This document shows positions 1-5,455 of a DNA stretch of 6,541 nucleotides, piece by piece; the first letter of the stretch is position 1; every line of letters starts with the position of its first letter. Source of the stretch: Fusobacteriaceae bacterium (lineage in GTDB: Bacteria > Fusobacteriota > Fusobacteriia > Fusobacteriales > Fusobacteriaceae); contig JAFGUR010000229.1 of the NCBI GenBank assembly GCA_016938425.1, positions 1 through 6,541 on the forward strand. The letters run 5' to 3'. Under the pieces are notes generated by a model that was given only the letters and a program-made list of their open reading frames with translations, searched no databases and was not told where the DNA came from. The translations under genes and the position numbers were made by a program.

Positions 1-19
1 GCGAGGATACTTCCTTGCC

Positions 20-72
20 GTGGGTTCGGGCTCCGCCCCGACTCCCACTCTCTTTCCCCACCGAAGGTGGGG
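20..72. repeat. GC-rich extragenic double-hairpin element
   Basis: This stretch is far richer in G+C than the rest of the window. It can fold into two hairpins. The first pairs GTGGG (20-24) with CCCAC (44-48) and TCGGG (26-30) with CCCGA (37-41). The second is a perfect 7-bp stem, CCCCACC (56-62) with GGTGGGG (66-72), closed by a GAA loop. There is no reading frame with a ribosome binding site. Neither hairpin is followed by a T-run on the plus strand, so it is not a classical terminator in that direction. It looks like an extragenic repeat unit that may continue left of the window. Its function and copy number cannot be judged here. Confidence 0.5.
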
Positions 73-75
73 GGA

Positions 76-104
76 TTACATAAAAAACTAAGTTTTTTAT
101 GTAA
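76..104. repeat. Perfect 14-bp-arm palindrome upstream of gabT
   Basis: TTACATAAAAAACT (76-89) and AGTTTTTTATGTAA (91-104) are exact reverse complements around a single central A. The site starts four bases after the GC-rich hairpin and ends 62 bases before the gabT start codon. It could be an operator for a dimeric regulator of gabT, part of the neighbouring extragenic repeat, or a weak bidirectional terminator, since each strand has a T6 run inside the 3' arm. The sequence does not decide between these. Confidence 0.6.
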
Positions 105-152
105 GTAAAATAAAGGTGTTGGAGTTTTGCAACAAACTAATTAAAATTGTAT

Positions 153-158
153 AGGAGG
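153..158 (+). promoter_or_regulatory. Ribosome binding site of gabT
   Basis: A full AGGAGG Shine-Dalgarno sequence lies 8 nt before the ATG at 167. It fixes that start codon and predicts efficient translation. Confidence 0.85.
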
Positions 159-166
159 ATTTTCAA

Positions 167-1531
167 ATGGGAAATTTAAGATTAGCATTACCAAAAATGG
201 TTACTGAGTTACCTGGACCAAAGTCAAAAGAAATACTTGATATGAGAGAAGAAAATGTGCCTGGAGGTGTTTCTTACGGGACTCCAACTGTTATTAACCG
301 TGGTGAAGGTGCTATGTTTGAAGATATAGATGGAAATATTTTTTTAGATTTTGCAGGAGGGATTGGAGTTTTAAATATTGGATATAGCAATCCTGAAGTT
401 ATTGAAGTTGTAAAAGAGCAAACTGAAAAATTTTTCCATACTAGTATAAATGTTGTTCAATATGAACAATATATAAAATTAGCTAAAAAATTAAATGAGC
501 TTGTTCCTGGAGATTATAAAAAGAAAACTATGTTTGTAAATAGTGGAGCTGAAGCAGTAGAAAATGCTATTAAAATAGCTAAAAAATTTACTAAAAGAAG
601 TGAGCTTGTTACTTTTACTGGTGCATTTCATGGACGTACTGCTCTAACTCTTGCTCTTACAAGCAAAGTAAAACCTTATAAATTTGGATTTGGTCCATTT
701 CCTTCAGGAATTCATAGAGCAGAATTCCCATATACTTACCGTAGACCAAAATGGATTTCTGAAGAAGACTCTATGGAATATTTTAAAGAGAAGCTTCATA
801 ATTTTTTCCTTGAAGAAGTTACTCCAGAAGAAGTTGCAGCTATTATAATAGAACCTGTTCAAGGTGAAGGAGGATTTTTACCTGTACCTCTTGAATATGT
901 TAAGGAACTTCGTAAAATATGTGATGAACATGGAATCCTTTTAATTTGTGATGAAGTTCAATCAGGGTATTGCAGAACTGGAAAAATGTTTGCTTGTGAG
1001 TATTGGGCTGAAGAAGGAATTTATCCAGACATTGTTACTAGTGCAAAGTCAATTGCAGGGGGGCTTCCTTTAAGTGCTGTAACAGCTAAAGCAGAAATAA
1101 TTGAAGCTTCTCAAGCAGGAGGGATTGGAGGGACTTACTCTGGAAATCCTATTGCCACTGCTGCTGCACTTAAAGTTATTGAAATTATGGAAAGAGACAA
1201 TTACGCAGAAAAAGCACAGAATATTTCAAAATTTGTAATGACTCGCCTTTTTGAAATGCAAGAAAAATATGATATTATAGGTGATGTTAGAGGTCTTGGG
1301 GCAATGATGGCTATGGAGCTTGTTACTGATAAAGTTACTAAAGAACCTGCAAAAGAAGAGACTAAACTTATTATTAAAGAATGTAATAAAAGAGGGTTAA
1401 TTGTTTTAGATGCAGGAATTAGGGGAAATAATTTAAGATTCTTAATGCCTCTTTGCACTACAGATGAGCAATTGAAAGCTGGGTTAGATATCATTGAAGA
1501 AGCTTTAAAAGTAGTTACAAAAGTTAACTAA
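167..1531 (+). CDS. gabT: 4-aminobutyrate aminotransferase (class III, PLP-dependent)
   Basis: The 454-residue product has the full class III (subgroup II) aminotransferase fold. It would transfer the amino group of GABA to 2-oxoglutarate, giving succinate semialdehyde and glutamate in the cytoplasm. Visible landmarks are SGAEA at 126-130 (cofactor phosphate binding), GAFHGRT at 152-158, EPVQGEGG at 229-236, DEVQSG at 262-267 (Asp262 should contact the pyridine nitrogen), the Schiff-base lysine Lys294 in SAKSIAGG, Thr323 in GGTYSGNP, and Arg424 near the C-terminus as candidate carboxylate-binding arginine. The start is set by a strong ribosome binding site. Length is normal for GabT. The neighbouring 4-hydroxybutyrate dehydrogenase uses the expected product and supports GABA as substrate. 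Related class III enzymes acting on 5-aminovalerate, putrescine or ornithine look alike, so substrate is inferred from family and context. A palindromic terminator-like site 41 bp downstream suggests partly separate transcription. Confidence 0.9.
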   Translation: MGNLRLALPKMVTELPGPKSKEILDMREENVPGGVSYGTPTVINRGEGAMFEDIDGNIFLDFAGGIGVLNIGYSNPEVIEVVKEQTEKFFHTSINVVQYEQYIKLAKKLNELVPGDYKKKTMFVNSGAEAVENAIKIAKKFTKRSELVTFTGAFHGRTALTLALTSKVKPYKFGFGPFPSGIHRAEFPYTYRRPKWISEEDSMEYFKEKLHNFFLEEVTPEEVAAIIIEPVQGEGGFLPVPLEYVKELRKICDEHGILLICDEVQSGYCRTGKMFACEYWAEEGIYPDIVTSAKSIAGGLPLSAVTAKAEIIEASQAGGIGGTYSGNPIATAAALKVIEIMERDNYAEKAQNISKFVMTRLFEMQEKYDIIGDVRGLGAMMAMELVTDKVTKEPAKEETKLIIKECNKRGLIVLDAGIRGNNLRFLMPLCTTDEQLKAGLDIIEEALKVVTKVN

Positions 1532-1572
1532 CAAAAAATATTTTATCAATTTAAATAATTGATTTTTCAAAT

Positions 1573-1600
1573 AAGTTACCGTAACTTACGGTAACTTTTT
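1573..1600 (+). terminator. Intrinsic terminator or operator palindrome after gabT
   Basis: AAGTTACCGTAA (1573-1584) and TTACGGTAACTT (1586-1597) are perfect reverse complements around C1585, and the 3' arm runs into a T5 stretch (1596-1600). A 9-bp stem with a 7-nt loop and short U-tail is compatible with Rho-independent termination or attenuation between gabT and the dehydrogenase. Each half also resembles a small palindrome (GTTACCGTAAC), so a regulator binding site is an alternative. No convincing -35/-10 pair was found in the remaining gap up to 1690. Confidence 0.6.
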
Positions 1601-1690
1601 AAATATATATTTTTTGCAATTTCTTAGGGTTTACTGAATAAGTTTCTAAATAACCTAATGTTTTGAAGAAAATTAAAATTTTATAACAAA

Positions 1691-1695
1691 AGGAG
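1691..1695 (+). promoter_or_regulatory. Ribosome binding site of the 4-hydroxybutyrate dehydrogenase gene
   Basis: AGGAG lies 6 nt before the ATG at 1702. It is the only good Shine-Dalgarno match near the start of the frame. Confidence 0.8.
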
Positions 1696-1701
1696 TTCTT
1701 A

Positions 1702-2817
1702 ATGAAATTATTTTATTTACCAACACAAATTGACAAATATAGCAATTTTTCTGACTTTTCAAAGGAATTTAATTTAGGGGAAAAAGATTTGATATTAACA
1801 AGAGAATCTGTTTATAATCCTTTTATTAAATCTTTAAATCTAAATTGTAGTGTTATTTTACAAAATAAATATGGTTCTGGAGAACCAACTGACCAAATGA
1901 TTGATGAAATTATAAAAGAAGTTAACGAAATTGATTGTGAAAGAATTATTGCTATTGGTGGTGGAACAGTTATTGATATTGCAAAACTTTTAATTTTTGA
2001 AAATGTTAATAATACCCTTGATTTATTTGAAAGAAAAGTTCCATTTAATAAGAATAAAAAACTAATTATAATCCCAACTACTTGTGGTACTGGAAGTGAA
2101 GTTACAAATATCTCTATAGCTGAGATTAAATCTAAACAAACAAAAATGGGGTTAGCTGACAACGCTTTATTTCCAGATAATGCTGTCATTATTCCTGAAC
2201 TTGTAAAAGATATTCCTTATAAATACTTTATATTTAGTGCTATTGACGCACTCATTCACGCAGTAGAATCATATGTGTCTCCAAAATCGAATAGTTTAAC
2301 AGAATCTATTGGACTTCATGCAATAGAATTGATTTTGAAAGGTTTTATTGAAATTAATAAAAATGGACAAAATTACTATTCTGAAATTATAGAAGACTTT
2401 TGTCTAGGTAGTAATTATGCAGGAATTGTTTTTGGTAATACTGGAGTTGGAGCTGTCCATGCCTTATCATATCCACTAGGAGGAAATTATCATGTTCCCC
2501 ATGGAGAATCTAATTATCAATTTTTCATAGAAGTTTTTAAAAGGTATAACAAACTAAATCCTAACGGGAAAATAAAAGAATTAAATAGTTTTATTTCAAA
2601 CATTATCGGTTGTAATATTAATAATGTATATGAATCTTTAGAAAATATTTTAAACAATCTATTAAGTAAAAAACCTTTAAAAGAATTTGGTATGAAAGAA
2701 GAAGAAATATTAATTTTTACAGAAAGTGTTTTAGAAAAACAACAAAGACTTTTAGCGAATAATTACACTCCCTTTTCTAAGGAAGAAATATTCGATATCT
2801 ATAAAAGCTTATTTTAA
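1702..2817 (+). CDS. 4hbD: 4-hydroxybutyrate dehydrogenase (iron-containing ADH family)
   Basis: The 371-residue protein is a group III, metal-dependent alcohol dehydrogenase. As I recall it, the Clostridium kluyveri 4-hydroxybutyrate dehydrogenase is the same length and shares blocks such as YGxGEP, VPTTCGTGSE-like, NYHVPHGE and KPLxEFGMKEEE. The enzyme interconverts succinate semialdehyde and 4-hydroxybutyrate with NAD(H). Landmarks are GGGTVID at 86-92 (dinucleotide-binding loop), TTCGTGSE at 126-133, and the expected metal ligands Asp182 and His186 (IDALIH), His253 (AVHALSYP) and His267 (HVPHGE), with the family spacing of 14 residues between the last two. All four ligands are present, so the protein should be active. 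Its substrate is the product of the upstream GabT. Next on this route would be 4-hydroxybutyrate CoA-transferase and 4-hydroxybutyryl-CoA dehydratase leading to butyrate; neither is in the window. The following lactonase gene starts only 12 nt downstream, so the two are very probably co-transcribed. Confidence 0.88.
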   Translation: MKLFYLPTQIDKYSNFSDFSKEFNLGEKDLILTRESVYNPFIKSLNLNCSVILQNKYGSGEPTDQMIDEIIKEVNEIDCERIIAIGGGTVIDIAKLLIFENVNNTLDLFERKVPFNKNKKLIIIPTTCGTGSEVTNISIAEIKSKQTKMGLADNALFPDNAVIIPELVKDIPYKYFIFSAIDALIHAVESYVSPKSNSLTESIGLHAIELILKGFIEINKNGQNYYSEIIEDFCLGSNYAGIVFGNTGVGAVHALSYPLGGNYHVPHGESNYQFFIEVFKRYNKLNPNGKIKELNSFISNIIGCNINNVYESLENILNNLLSKKPLKEFGMKEEEILIFTESVLEKQQRLLANNYTPFSKEEIFDIYKSLF

Positions 2818-2823
2818 GGGGAG
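2816..2823 (+). promoter_or_regulatory. Ribosome binding site of the lactonase gene
   Basis: AAGGGGAG overlaps the TAA stop of the dehydrogenase gene and lies 6 nt before the ATG at 2830. This favours 2830 over the ATG two codons later and supports translational coupling. Confidence 0.7.
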
Positions 2824-2829
2824 TCTACT

Positions 2830-3633
2830 ATGAAAATGTATATATTAAATACAGGATATTTAGAAACTGATGAAAACAACGTAATTGCTTGTAAAAATAT
2901 TGGGACTTTTTCTAATCCAATTATACAAAATAAATGGATAAAATTACCTGTTATGGCTTTTCTAATTGAAAGTTCTGAAGGTTATATTTTATATGATTTA
3001 GGGAGTAATCCTCAAGCAATGGAAGGATATTGGCCAAATCATTTAAAAGAAATTTATCCTTTATATCAAACTTTTGAAGAACGTTTAGAAAATCAATTGG
3101 CTCTTTGTAATGTAAAAGTTAGTGATATAAAAAAAGTGATTATTTCTCATCTTCATCTTGACCATGCTGGAAACCTAAATTTATTCAAAGATGCTGATAT
3201 TTATGTCCCAAAAGCTGACTACCTATATGCACAAAATAAAATCAAATCGGAAAATAATCCTATAAATCATGGTGGCTATATAAAAGCAGATTTAGAAGTA
3301 GATGTAAAGAAAATTCATTTGGTAGAAGATGATTTTGAAATTTCAAAGGGGATAAAAATTATTAATTTACCTGGGCATACTCCAGGGTTATTAGGACTTA
3401 TTGTTCATCTCAAAAAAGAAGGAACATTTATTTTACCTCAAGATTGTATTTACACCCAAGAAATTTATAGCCCTGTACCAAAGGCTTCTGGGTTGCTTTA
3501 TGACAGTATCGAATATTTTAAATCTATAGAAAAAGTAAGAGAATTAGAAAAATTATATAATGCTAAAGTTATTTTTGCTCATGACTGGGAATTTTTCAAA
3601 ACCTTGAAGTTAGCACCTAATTTTTATGAATAG
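2830..3633 (+). CDS. Metallo-beta-lactamase-fold lactonase, AttM/AiiA type; likely gamma-butyrolactone hydrolase
   Basis: The 267-residue cytoplasmic protein has no signal peptide and carries a complete two-metal site of the AiiA/AttM lactonase group: His107, His109, Asp111 and His112 in SHLHLDHAG, His183 in GHTPG, Asp205 in PQDCIY and His251 in AHDWEF. Tyr208, three residues after Asp205, matches the conserved tyrosine that assists lactone ring opening in AiiA (Tyr194 there). The GGYIKxD block and the C-terminal KLAPNFYE resemble AttM/BlcC of Agrobacterium, which opens gamma-butyrolactone to 4-hydroxybutyrate. The gene sits 12 nt behind a 4-hydroxybutyrate dehydrogenase gene, so feeding that enzyme from gamma-butyrolactone is the most economical role. 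Acyl-homoserine lactone hydrolysis is an alternative or side activity, since AttM itself does both. A terminator begins inside the stop codon. Family assignment is firm; the substrate is inferred from context. Confidence 0.8.
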   Translation: MKMYILNTGYLETDENNVIACKNIGTFSNPIIQNKWIKLPVMAFLIESSEGYILYDLGSNPQAMEGYWPNHLKEIYPLYQTFEERLENQLALCNVKVSDIKKVIISHLHLDHAGNLNLFKDADIYVPKADYLYAQNKIKSENNPINHGGYIKADLEVDVKKIHLVEDDFEISKGIKIINLPGHTPGLLGLIVHLKKEGTFILPQDCIYTQEIYSPVPKASGLLYDSIEYFKSIEKVRELEKLYNAKVIFAHDWEFFKTLKLAPNFYE

Positions 3634-3658
3634 TCCTAATTTTTAGGACTTTTTGTTT
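3632..3658 (+). terminator. Intrinsic terminator of the dehydrogenase-lactonase operon
   Basis: AGTCCTAA (3632-3639) pairs perfectly with TTAGGACT (3643-3650) across a 3-nt loop, followed by TTTTGTTT. The stem begins inside the lactonase TAG stop codon. Confidence 0.88.
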
Positions 3659-3693
3659 GAAATAACTTGAACTATAGTACCATTTATCCTCGT

Positions 3694-3732
3694 AATTTTT
3701 ATAGAAAAATTAATAAATAAATTATAAAAATT
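3694..3732. promoter_or_regulatory. Inverted repeat touching the cyclase promoter; possible operator
   Basis: AATTTTTATA (3694-3703) and TATAAAAATT (3723-3732) are exact reverse complements, 29 bp centre to centre, close to three helical turns. The right arm overlaps the first two bases of the -35 box. This geometry suits a dimeric regulator, but both arms are pure A/T, so chance is a real alternative. Confidence 0.3.
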
Positions 3733-3760
3733 GCCATAATTGCTGTAATGATGTTATAAT
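3731..3760 (+). promoter_or_regulatory. Extended -10 promoter of the diguanylate cyclase gene
   Basis: A -35 box TTGCCA (3731-3736) is followed after 18 bp by a consensus -10 TATAAT (3755-3760). TG one base before the -10 (3752-3753) makes it an extended -10. Transcription should start near 3767, giving a leader of about 24 nt before the ATG at 3791. Confidence 0.8.
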
Positions 3761-3790
3761 TAAAGGTAAATTTTTTATTTAGAGGTGTTT

Positions 3791-4927
3791 ATGGAATTAC
3801 TTTTAAGAATTGATGTCAATATTATTGCAATTATATTACTTACTATTGTATACTTAATCGCTCGTAAAGAATTGGATAAAAAAGCTCGATTAAATAGGGC
3901 TTTCATTTTTACTTCTTTAGTCATAATTACTGAAACTGTTTTAGAAACTTTGACTGTTATATTAGAATCAAGAGGTGGCTCATGTACTAGGTTTTTCCTA
4001 TATATTTTTACTTTATTTTCTTTTATGAGTGGCCCTTTAATAACATATACTTGGTACTCTTTTATTCGAACATGGGTTGTACCAAATAACAAAAAATTTT
4101 ATAGAGATGTTTTTTTACTAACTCCGATTTTGATAAACTTTTTTTTATCTGTAGCTTCTGTTTACAGTGGAATTTATTTTTATATAGATCATAACAATCA
4201 ATATTTTAGAGGAGATTTTTATGCTCTTTCTGCTGGACTTGCTTACTTTTATTTTGTTCTAAGTACTATTATGGTTCTTGTTTATAAAAAACATATTCCA
4301 AAGCATGATTTTATACCTATTCTTTTTGTTGGTGTAATTCCAACTTTAGGAGGAATTATTCAAGTATTATTATATGGAACTCTTTATATATGGAGTAGTT
4401 GTGCTTTTACTCTTGTACTTGTTTTCACTTATGTTCAGAAAAGAATGATTCATTTAGACTATCTCACAGAAGTTTGGAGTAGAGAATCTTTTTTCTTGTA
4501 TTTTTATCAAAGGTTTGAAAGAGAAAGAAAAGAAGTTCCTGTAATATTTATTGATATGGATAATCTTCACATTATAAATGATAGATTTGGACATGTTGAA
4601 GGGGATCTTGCCATTAGGAATACTGCTGATATTATAAAAACAAGCTTGAAAAGAAGAGATATAATTGCTCGTTATGGTGGAGATGAATTTATCGTGGCTC
4701 TTCACAATGAAAATATTGATGAAATTGGAAAAGTTATTGATTTAATAGAAAAGAACTTTTCTAAATACAATAGATTTTCTAAAAAAGCTTATAAATTATC
4801 TGTTACATATGGTTTTGATGTTTATGGTAAGAATTATGAATCTTTAGAAGATTTCCTAAAGAAAATTGATGAAAAAATGTATGAAAATAAAAAAACTAAA
4901 AAAGAATCAATGGAAAATTTTATATAG
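3791..4927 (+). CDS. Seven-helix membrane diguanylate cyclase (GGDEF)
   Basis: The predicted 378-residue protein makes cyclic di-GMP from two GTP at the inner face of the membrane. Seven hydrophobic segments lie at about residues 9-24, 38-57, 67-92, 106-125, 143-165, 174-195 and 199-216, resembling 7TM sensor modules. The cytoplasmic GGDEF domain runs from about 223 to 370. It has a degenerate entry motif (LDYLTEVWSRESF), metal-binding Asp255 in IDMD, IIND at 261-264, FGHxxGD at 266-272, the catalytic GGDEF at 296-300 and a C-terminal KKIDEKMYENK helix. Catalytic residues look intact. The inhibitory I-site, normally RxxD five residues before GGDEF, reads KRRD (287-290), so feedback inhibition may be weakened. 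ATG 3791 is preferred over GTG 3785 because the Shine-Dalgarno AGAGG (3781-3785) is 5 nt before the ATG and overlaps the GTG. Promoter and terminator frame it as a single-gene unit. The sensed signal is unknown. Confidence 0.88.
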   Translation: MELLLRIDVNIIAIILLTIVYLIARKELDKKARLNRAFIFTSLVIITETVLETLTVILESRGGSCTRFFLYIFTLFSFMSGPLITYTWYSFIRTWVVPNNKKFYRDVFLLTPILINFFLSVASVYSGIYFYIDHNNQYFRGDFYALSAGLAYFYFVLSTIMVLVYKKHIPKHDFIPILFVGVIPTLGGIIQVLLYGTLYIWSSCAFTLVLVFTYVQKRMIHLDYLTEVWSRESFFLYFYQRFERERKEVPVIFIDMDNLHIINDRFGHVEGDLAIRNTADIIKTSLKRRDIIARYGGDEFIVALHNENIDEIGKVIDLIEKNFSKYNRFSKKAYKLSVTYGFDVYGKNYESLEDFLKKIDEKMYENKKTKKESMENFI

Positions 4928-4938
4928 TTTAATAACTT

Positions 4939-4980
4939 AAAAAGAGTCAGATTATTATTAATCTGTCTCTTTTTTGTTTA
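4939..4980 (+). terminator. Intrinsic terminator of the diguanylate cyclase gene
   Basis: AAAAAGAG (4939-4946) pairs with CTCTTTTT (4967-4974), and CAGATT (4948-4953) with AATCTG (4960-4965), separated by one T-T mismatch. The stem ends in a T-rich tail. The A-tract/T-tract symmetry means it could also stop minus-strand transcripts arriving from the repeat region. Confidence 0.88.
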
Positions 4981-5055
4981 ATCTAAAAGATTTTCCTGAA
5001 TGTATTTTTGATGAATTTAAAAAAAGAAAAAATTATATTTTTACATTTATTTCTA

Positions 5056-5128
5056 GTAGGGGCGAACTCCCATGTTCGCCCTGTTTTGTTCTGTCAAAAA
5101 ATGGGCAGATATGGGAATCTTCCCCTAC
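5056..5128. repeat. REP-type inverted doublet, copy 1
   Basis: GTAG (5056-5059) heads a hairpin of GGGCGAAC (5060-5067), loop TCCCAT and GTTCGCCC (5074-5081). A 21-nt linker follows, then an inverted unit GGGCAGAT (5103-5110), loop ATGGGA, ATCTTCCC (5117-5124) and CTAC (5125-5128), the complement of GTAG. A GTAG head followed by an imperfect palindrome, paired with an inverted partner, is the layout of REP/BIME elements mobilised by RAYT (TnpA-REP, Y1) transposases. The second stem carries one mismatch (T at 5121) relative to copy 2. No transposase gene is in the window. Confidence 0.75.
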
Positions 5129-5156
5129 AAAACATATAAATCCTTGTTTTAATGGA
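5056..5156. repeat. 101-nt direct repeat, copy 1 (REP doublet plus CRISPR-repeat-like tail)
   Basis: This segment matches 5383-5484 with two substitutions and a 1-nt indel. It comprises the REP doublet, a short AAAACATATAA linker and the 16-nt tail TCCTTGTTTTAATGGA. The motif CATTTAT occurs 12 bases before GTAG in both copies, so homology may begin further upstream. Apparent short reading frames here are by-products of the repeat: they lack ribosome binding sites and recur in both copies. Confidence 0.85.
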
Positions 5157-5230
5157 CACTTATAATTTTTATTTAATTCAATTTGCCAATGAAAAAATAC
5201 GTCGCAATCCTTGTTTTAATGAACACTTAT
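5134..5230 (-). CRISPR. Candidate one-spacer CRISPR mini-array (I-B-like spacing)
   Basis: Two copies of a 25-nt sequence (5139-5163 and 5206-5230) differ at one base (5155/5222) and are exactly 67 nt apart. Read on the minus strand, the upstream copy (5230-5201) is 30 nt long and ends in ATTGCGAC, like a crRNA 5' handle. The downstream copy ends in ATTTATAT instead, as expected for a leader-distal terminal repeat with a decayed 3' end. The 37-nt spacer is 5164-5200. A 30-nt repeat with a 37-nt spacer suits type I-B. The core CATTAAAACAAGGATT resembles known CRISPR repeats as I remember them. A Cas6b gene lies on the same strand less than 300 nt away, and a promoter points into the array. With only two repeats this remains a candidate; a non-CRISPR repeat associated with the REP element is the main alternative. 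Confidence 0.5.
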
Positions 5231-5282
5231 CCGATTCTCCGTATACCTTGATAATTACCTCTATTTCTGTCTATCTATAAAA

Positions 5283-5310
5283 ATTATAACAGATTTTTTC
5301 TTCAAATCAA
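5283..5310 (-). promoter_or_regulatory. Extended -10 promoter reading into the mini-array
   Basis: On the minus strand TTGATT (5310-5305) is followed after 16 bp by the consensus TATAAT (5288-5283), preceded by TG at 5291-5290. Transcription would begin near 5276 and enter the first repeat at 5230 after a 46-nt AT-rich leader. No protein gene lies downstream on this strand, so a non-coding transcript such as a crRNA precursor is the natural product. Confidence 0.6.
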
Positions 5311-5382
5311 ATGAAAAATTTTAATTTATCAAAATTCCATAGATTTCAAAAGGAATTCTGTCCTTTTCTGCATTTATCCCCC

Positions 5383-5455
5383 GTAGGGGCGAACTCCCAT
5401 GTTCGCCCTGTTTTGTTCTGTCAAAAAAAGGGCAGATATGGGAATCTGCCCCTAC
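5383..5455. repeat. REP-type inverted doublet, copy 2
   Basis: It has the same architecture as copy 1 with both stems perfect: GTAG (5383-5386), GGGCGAAC (5387-5394), loop TCCCAT, GTTCGCCC (5401-5408), then GGGCAGAT (5430-5437), loop ATGGGA, ATCTGCCC (5444-5451) and CTAC (5452-5455). The inner four pairs of the two stems differ (GAAC/GTTC against AGAT/ATCT) although head, outer stem and loop are the same. The two loops are exact reverse complements of each other. Confidence 0.78.
5423..5455 (-). terminator. Probable cas6 terminator formed by the REP hairpin
   Basis: Read on the minus strand downstream of cas6, the unit GGGCAGAT (5451-5444), loop TCCCAT and ATCTGCCC (5437-5430) is followed directly by seven T (5429-5423). 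A perfect 8-bp GC-containing stem plus T7 is a strong intrinsic terminator, so the mobile repeat appears to double as the transcript end of cas6. The opposite hairpin on the plus strand is followed only by TGTTTTGTT and would be weaker. Confidence 0.65.

Noticed and set aside
1..75. GC-rich left end as part of a tRNA or rRNA gene
   Set aside because: No cloverleaf, T-loop GTTCGAATC motif, CCA end or recognisable rRNA segment; the hairpins do not fit tRNA geometry.
127..155. TTGCAA, 17 bp, TATAGG as a gabT promoter
   Set aside because: The -10 would run into the Shine-Dalgarno and leave a leader of only a few bases, so the ribosome binding site would not be transcribed. The alternative TTGGAG/TAAAAT (119-147) has a weak -35 and a nearly equally short leader.
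1201..1494. Minus-strand frame inside gabT (and similar ones at 1812-2189, 3775-4092 and 4454-4705)
   Set aside because: They are antisense to well-supported genes, lack ribosome binding sites and show no domain features.
3785..3790. GTG at 3785 as start of the diguanylate cyclase
   Set aside because: This codon overlaps the AGAGG Shine-Dalgarno, which is correctly spaced for the ATG at 3791.
4974..5165. Plus-strand 63-codon reading frame over REP copy 1
   Set aside because: It starts inside the cyclase terminator, has no ribosome binding site, and its C-terminal half is merely the translated 101-nt repeat.
5178..5231. Short minus-strand frame (GTG start, about 17 codons) across the mini-array with a GGAG upstream
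   Set aside because: It is too short, with non-optimal spacing, and it overlaps the repeat and spacer; a CRISPR-like reading explains the periodicity better.
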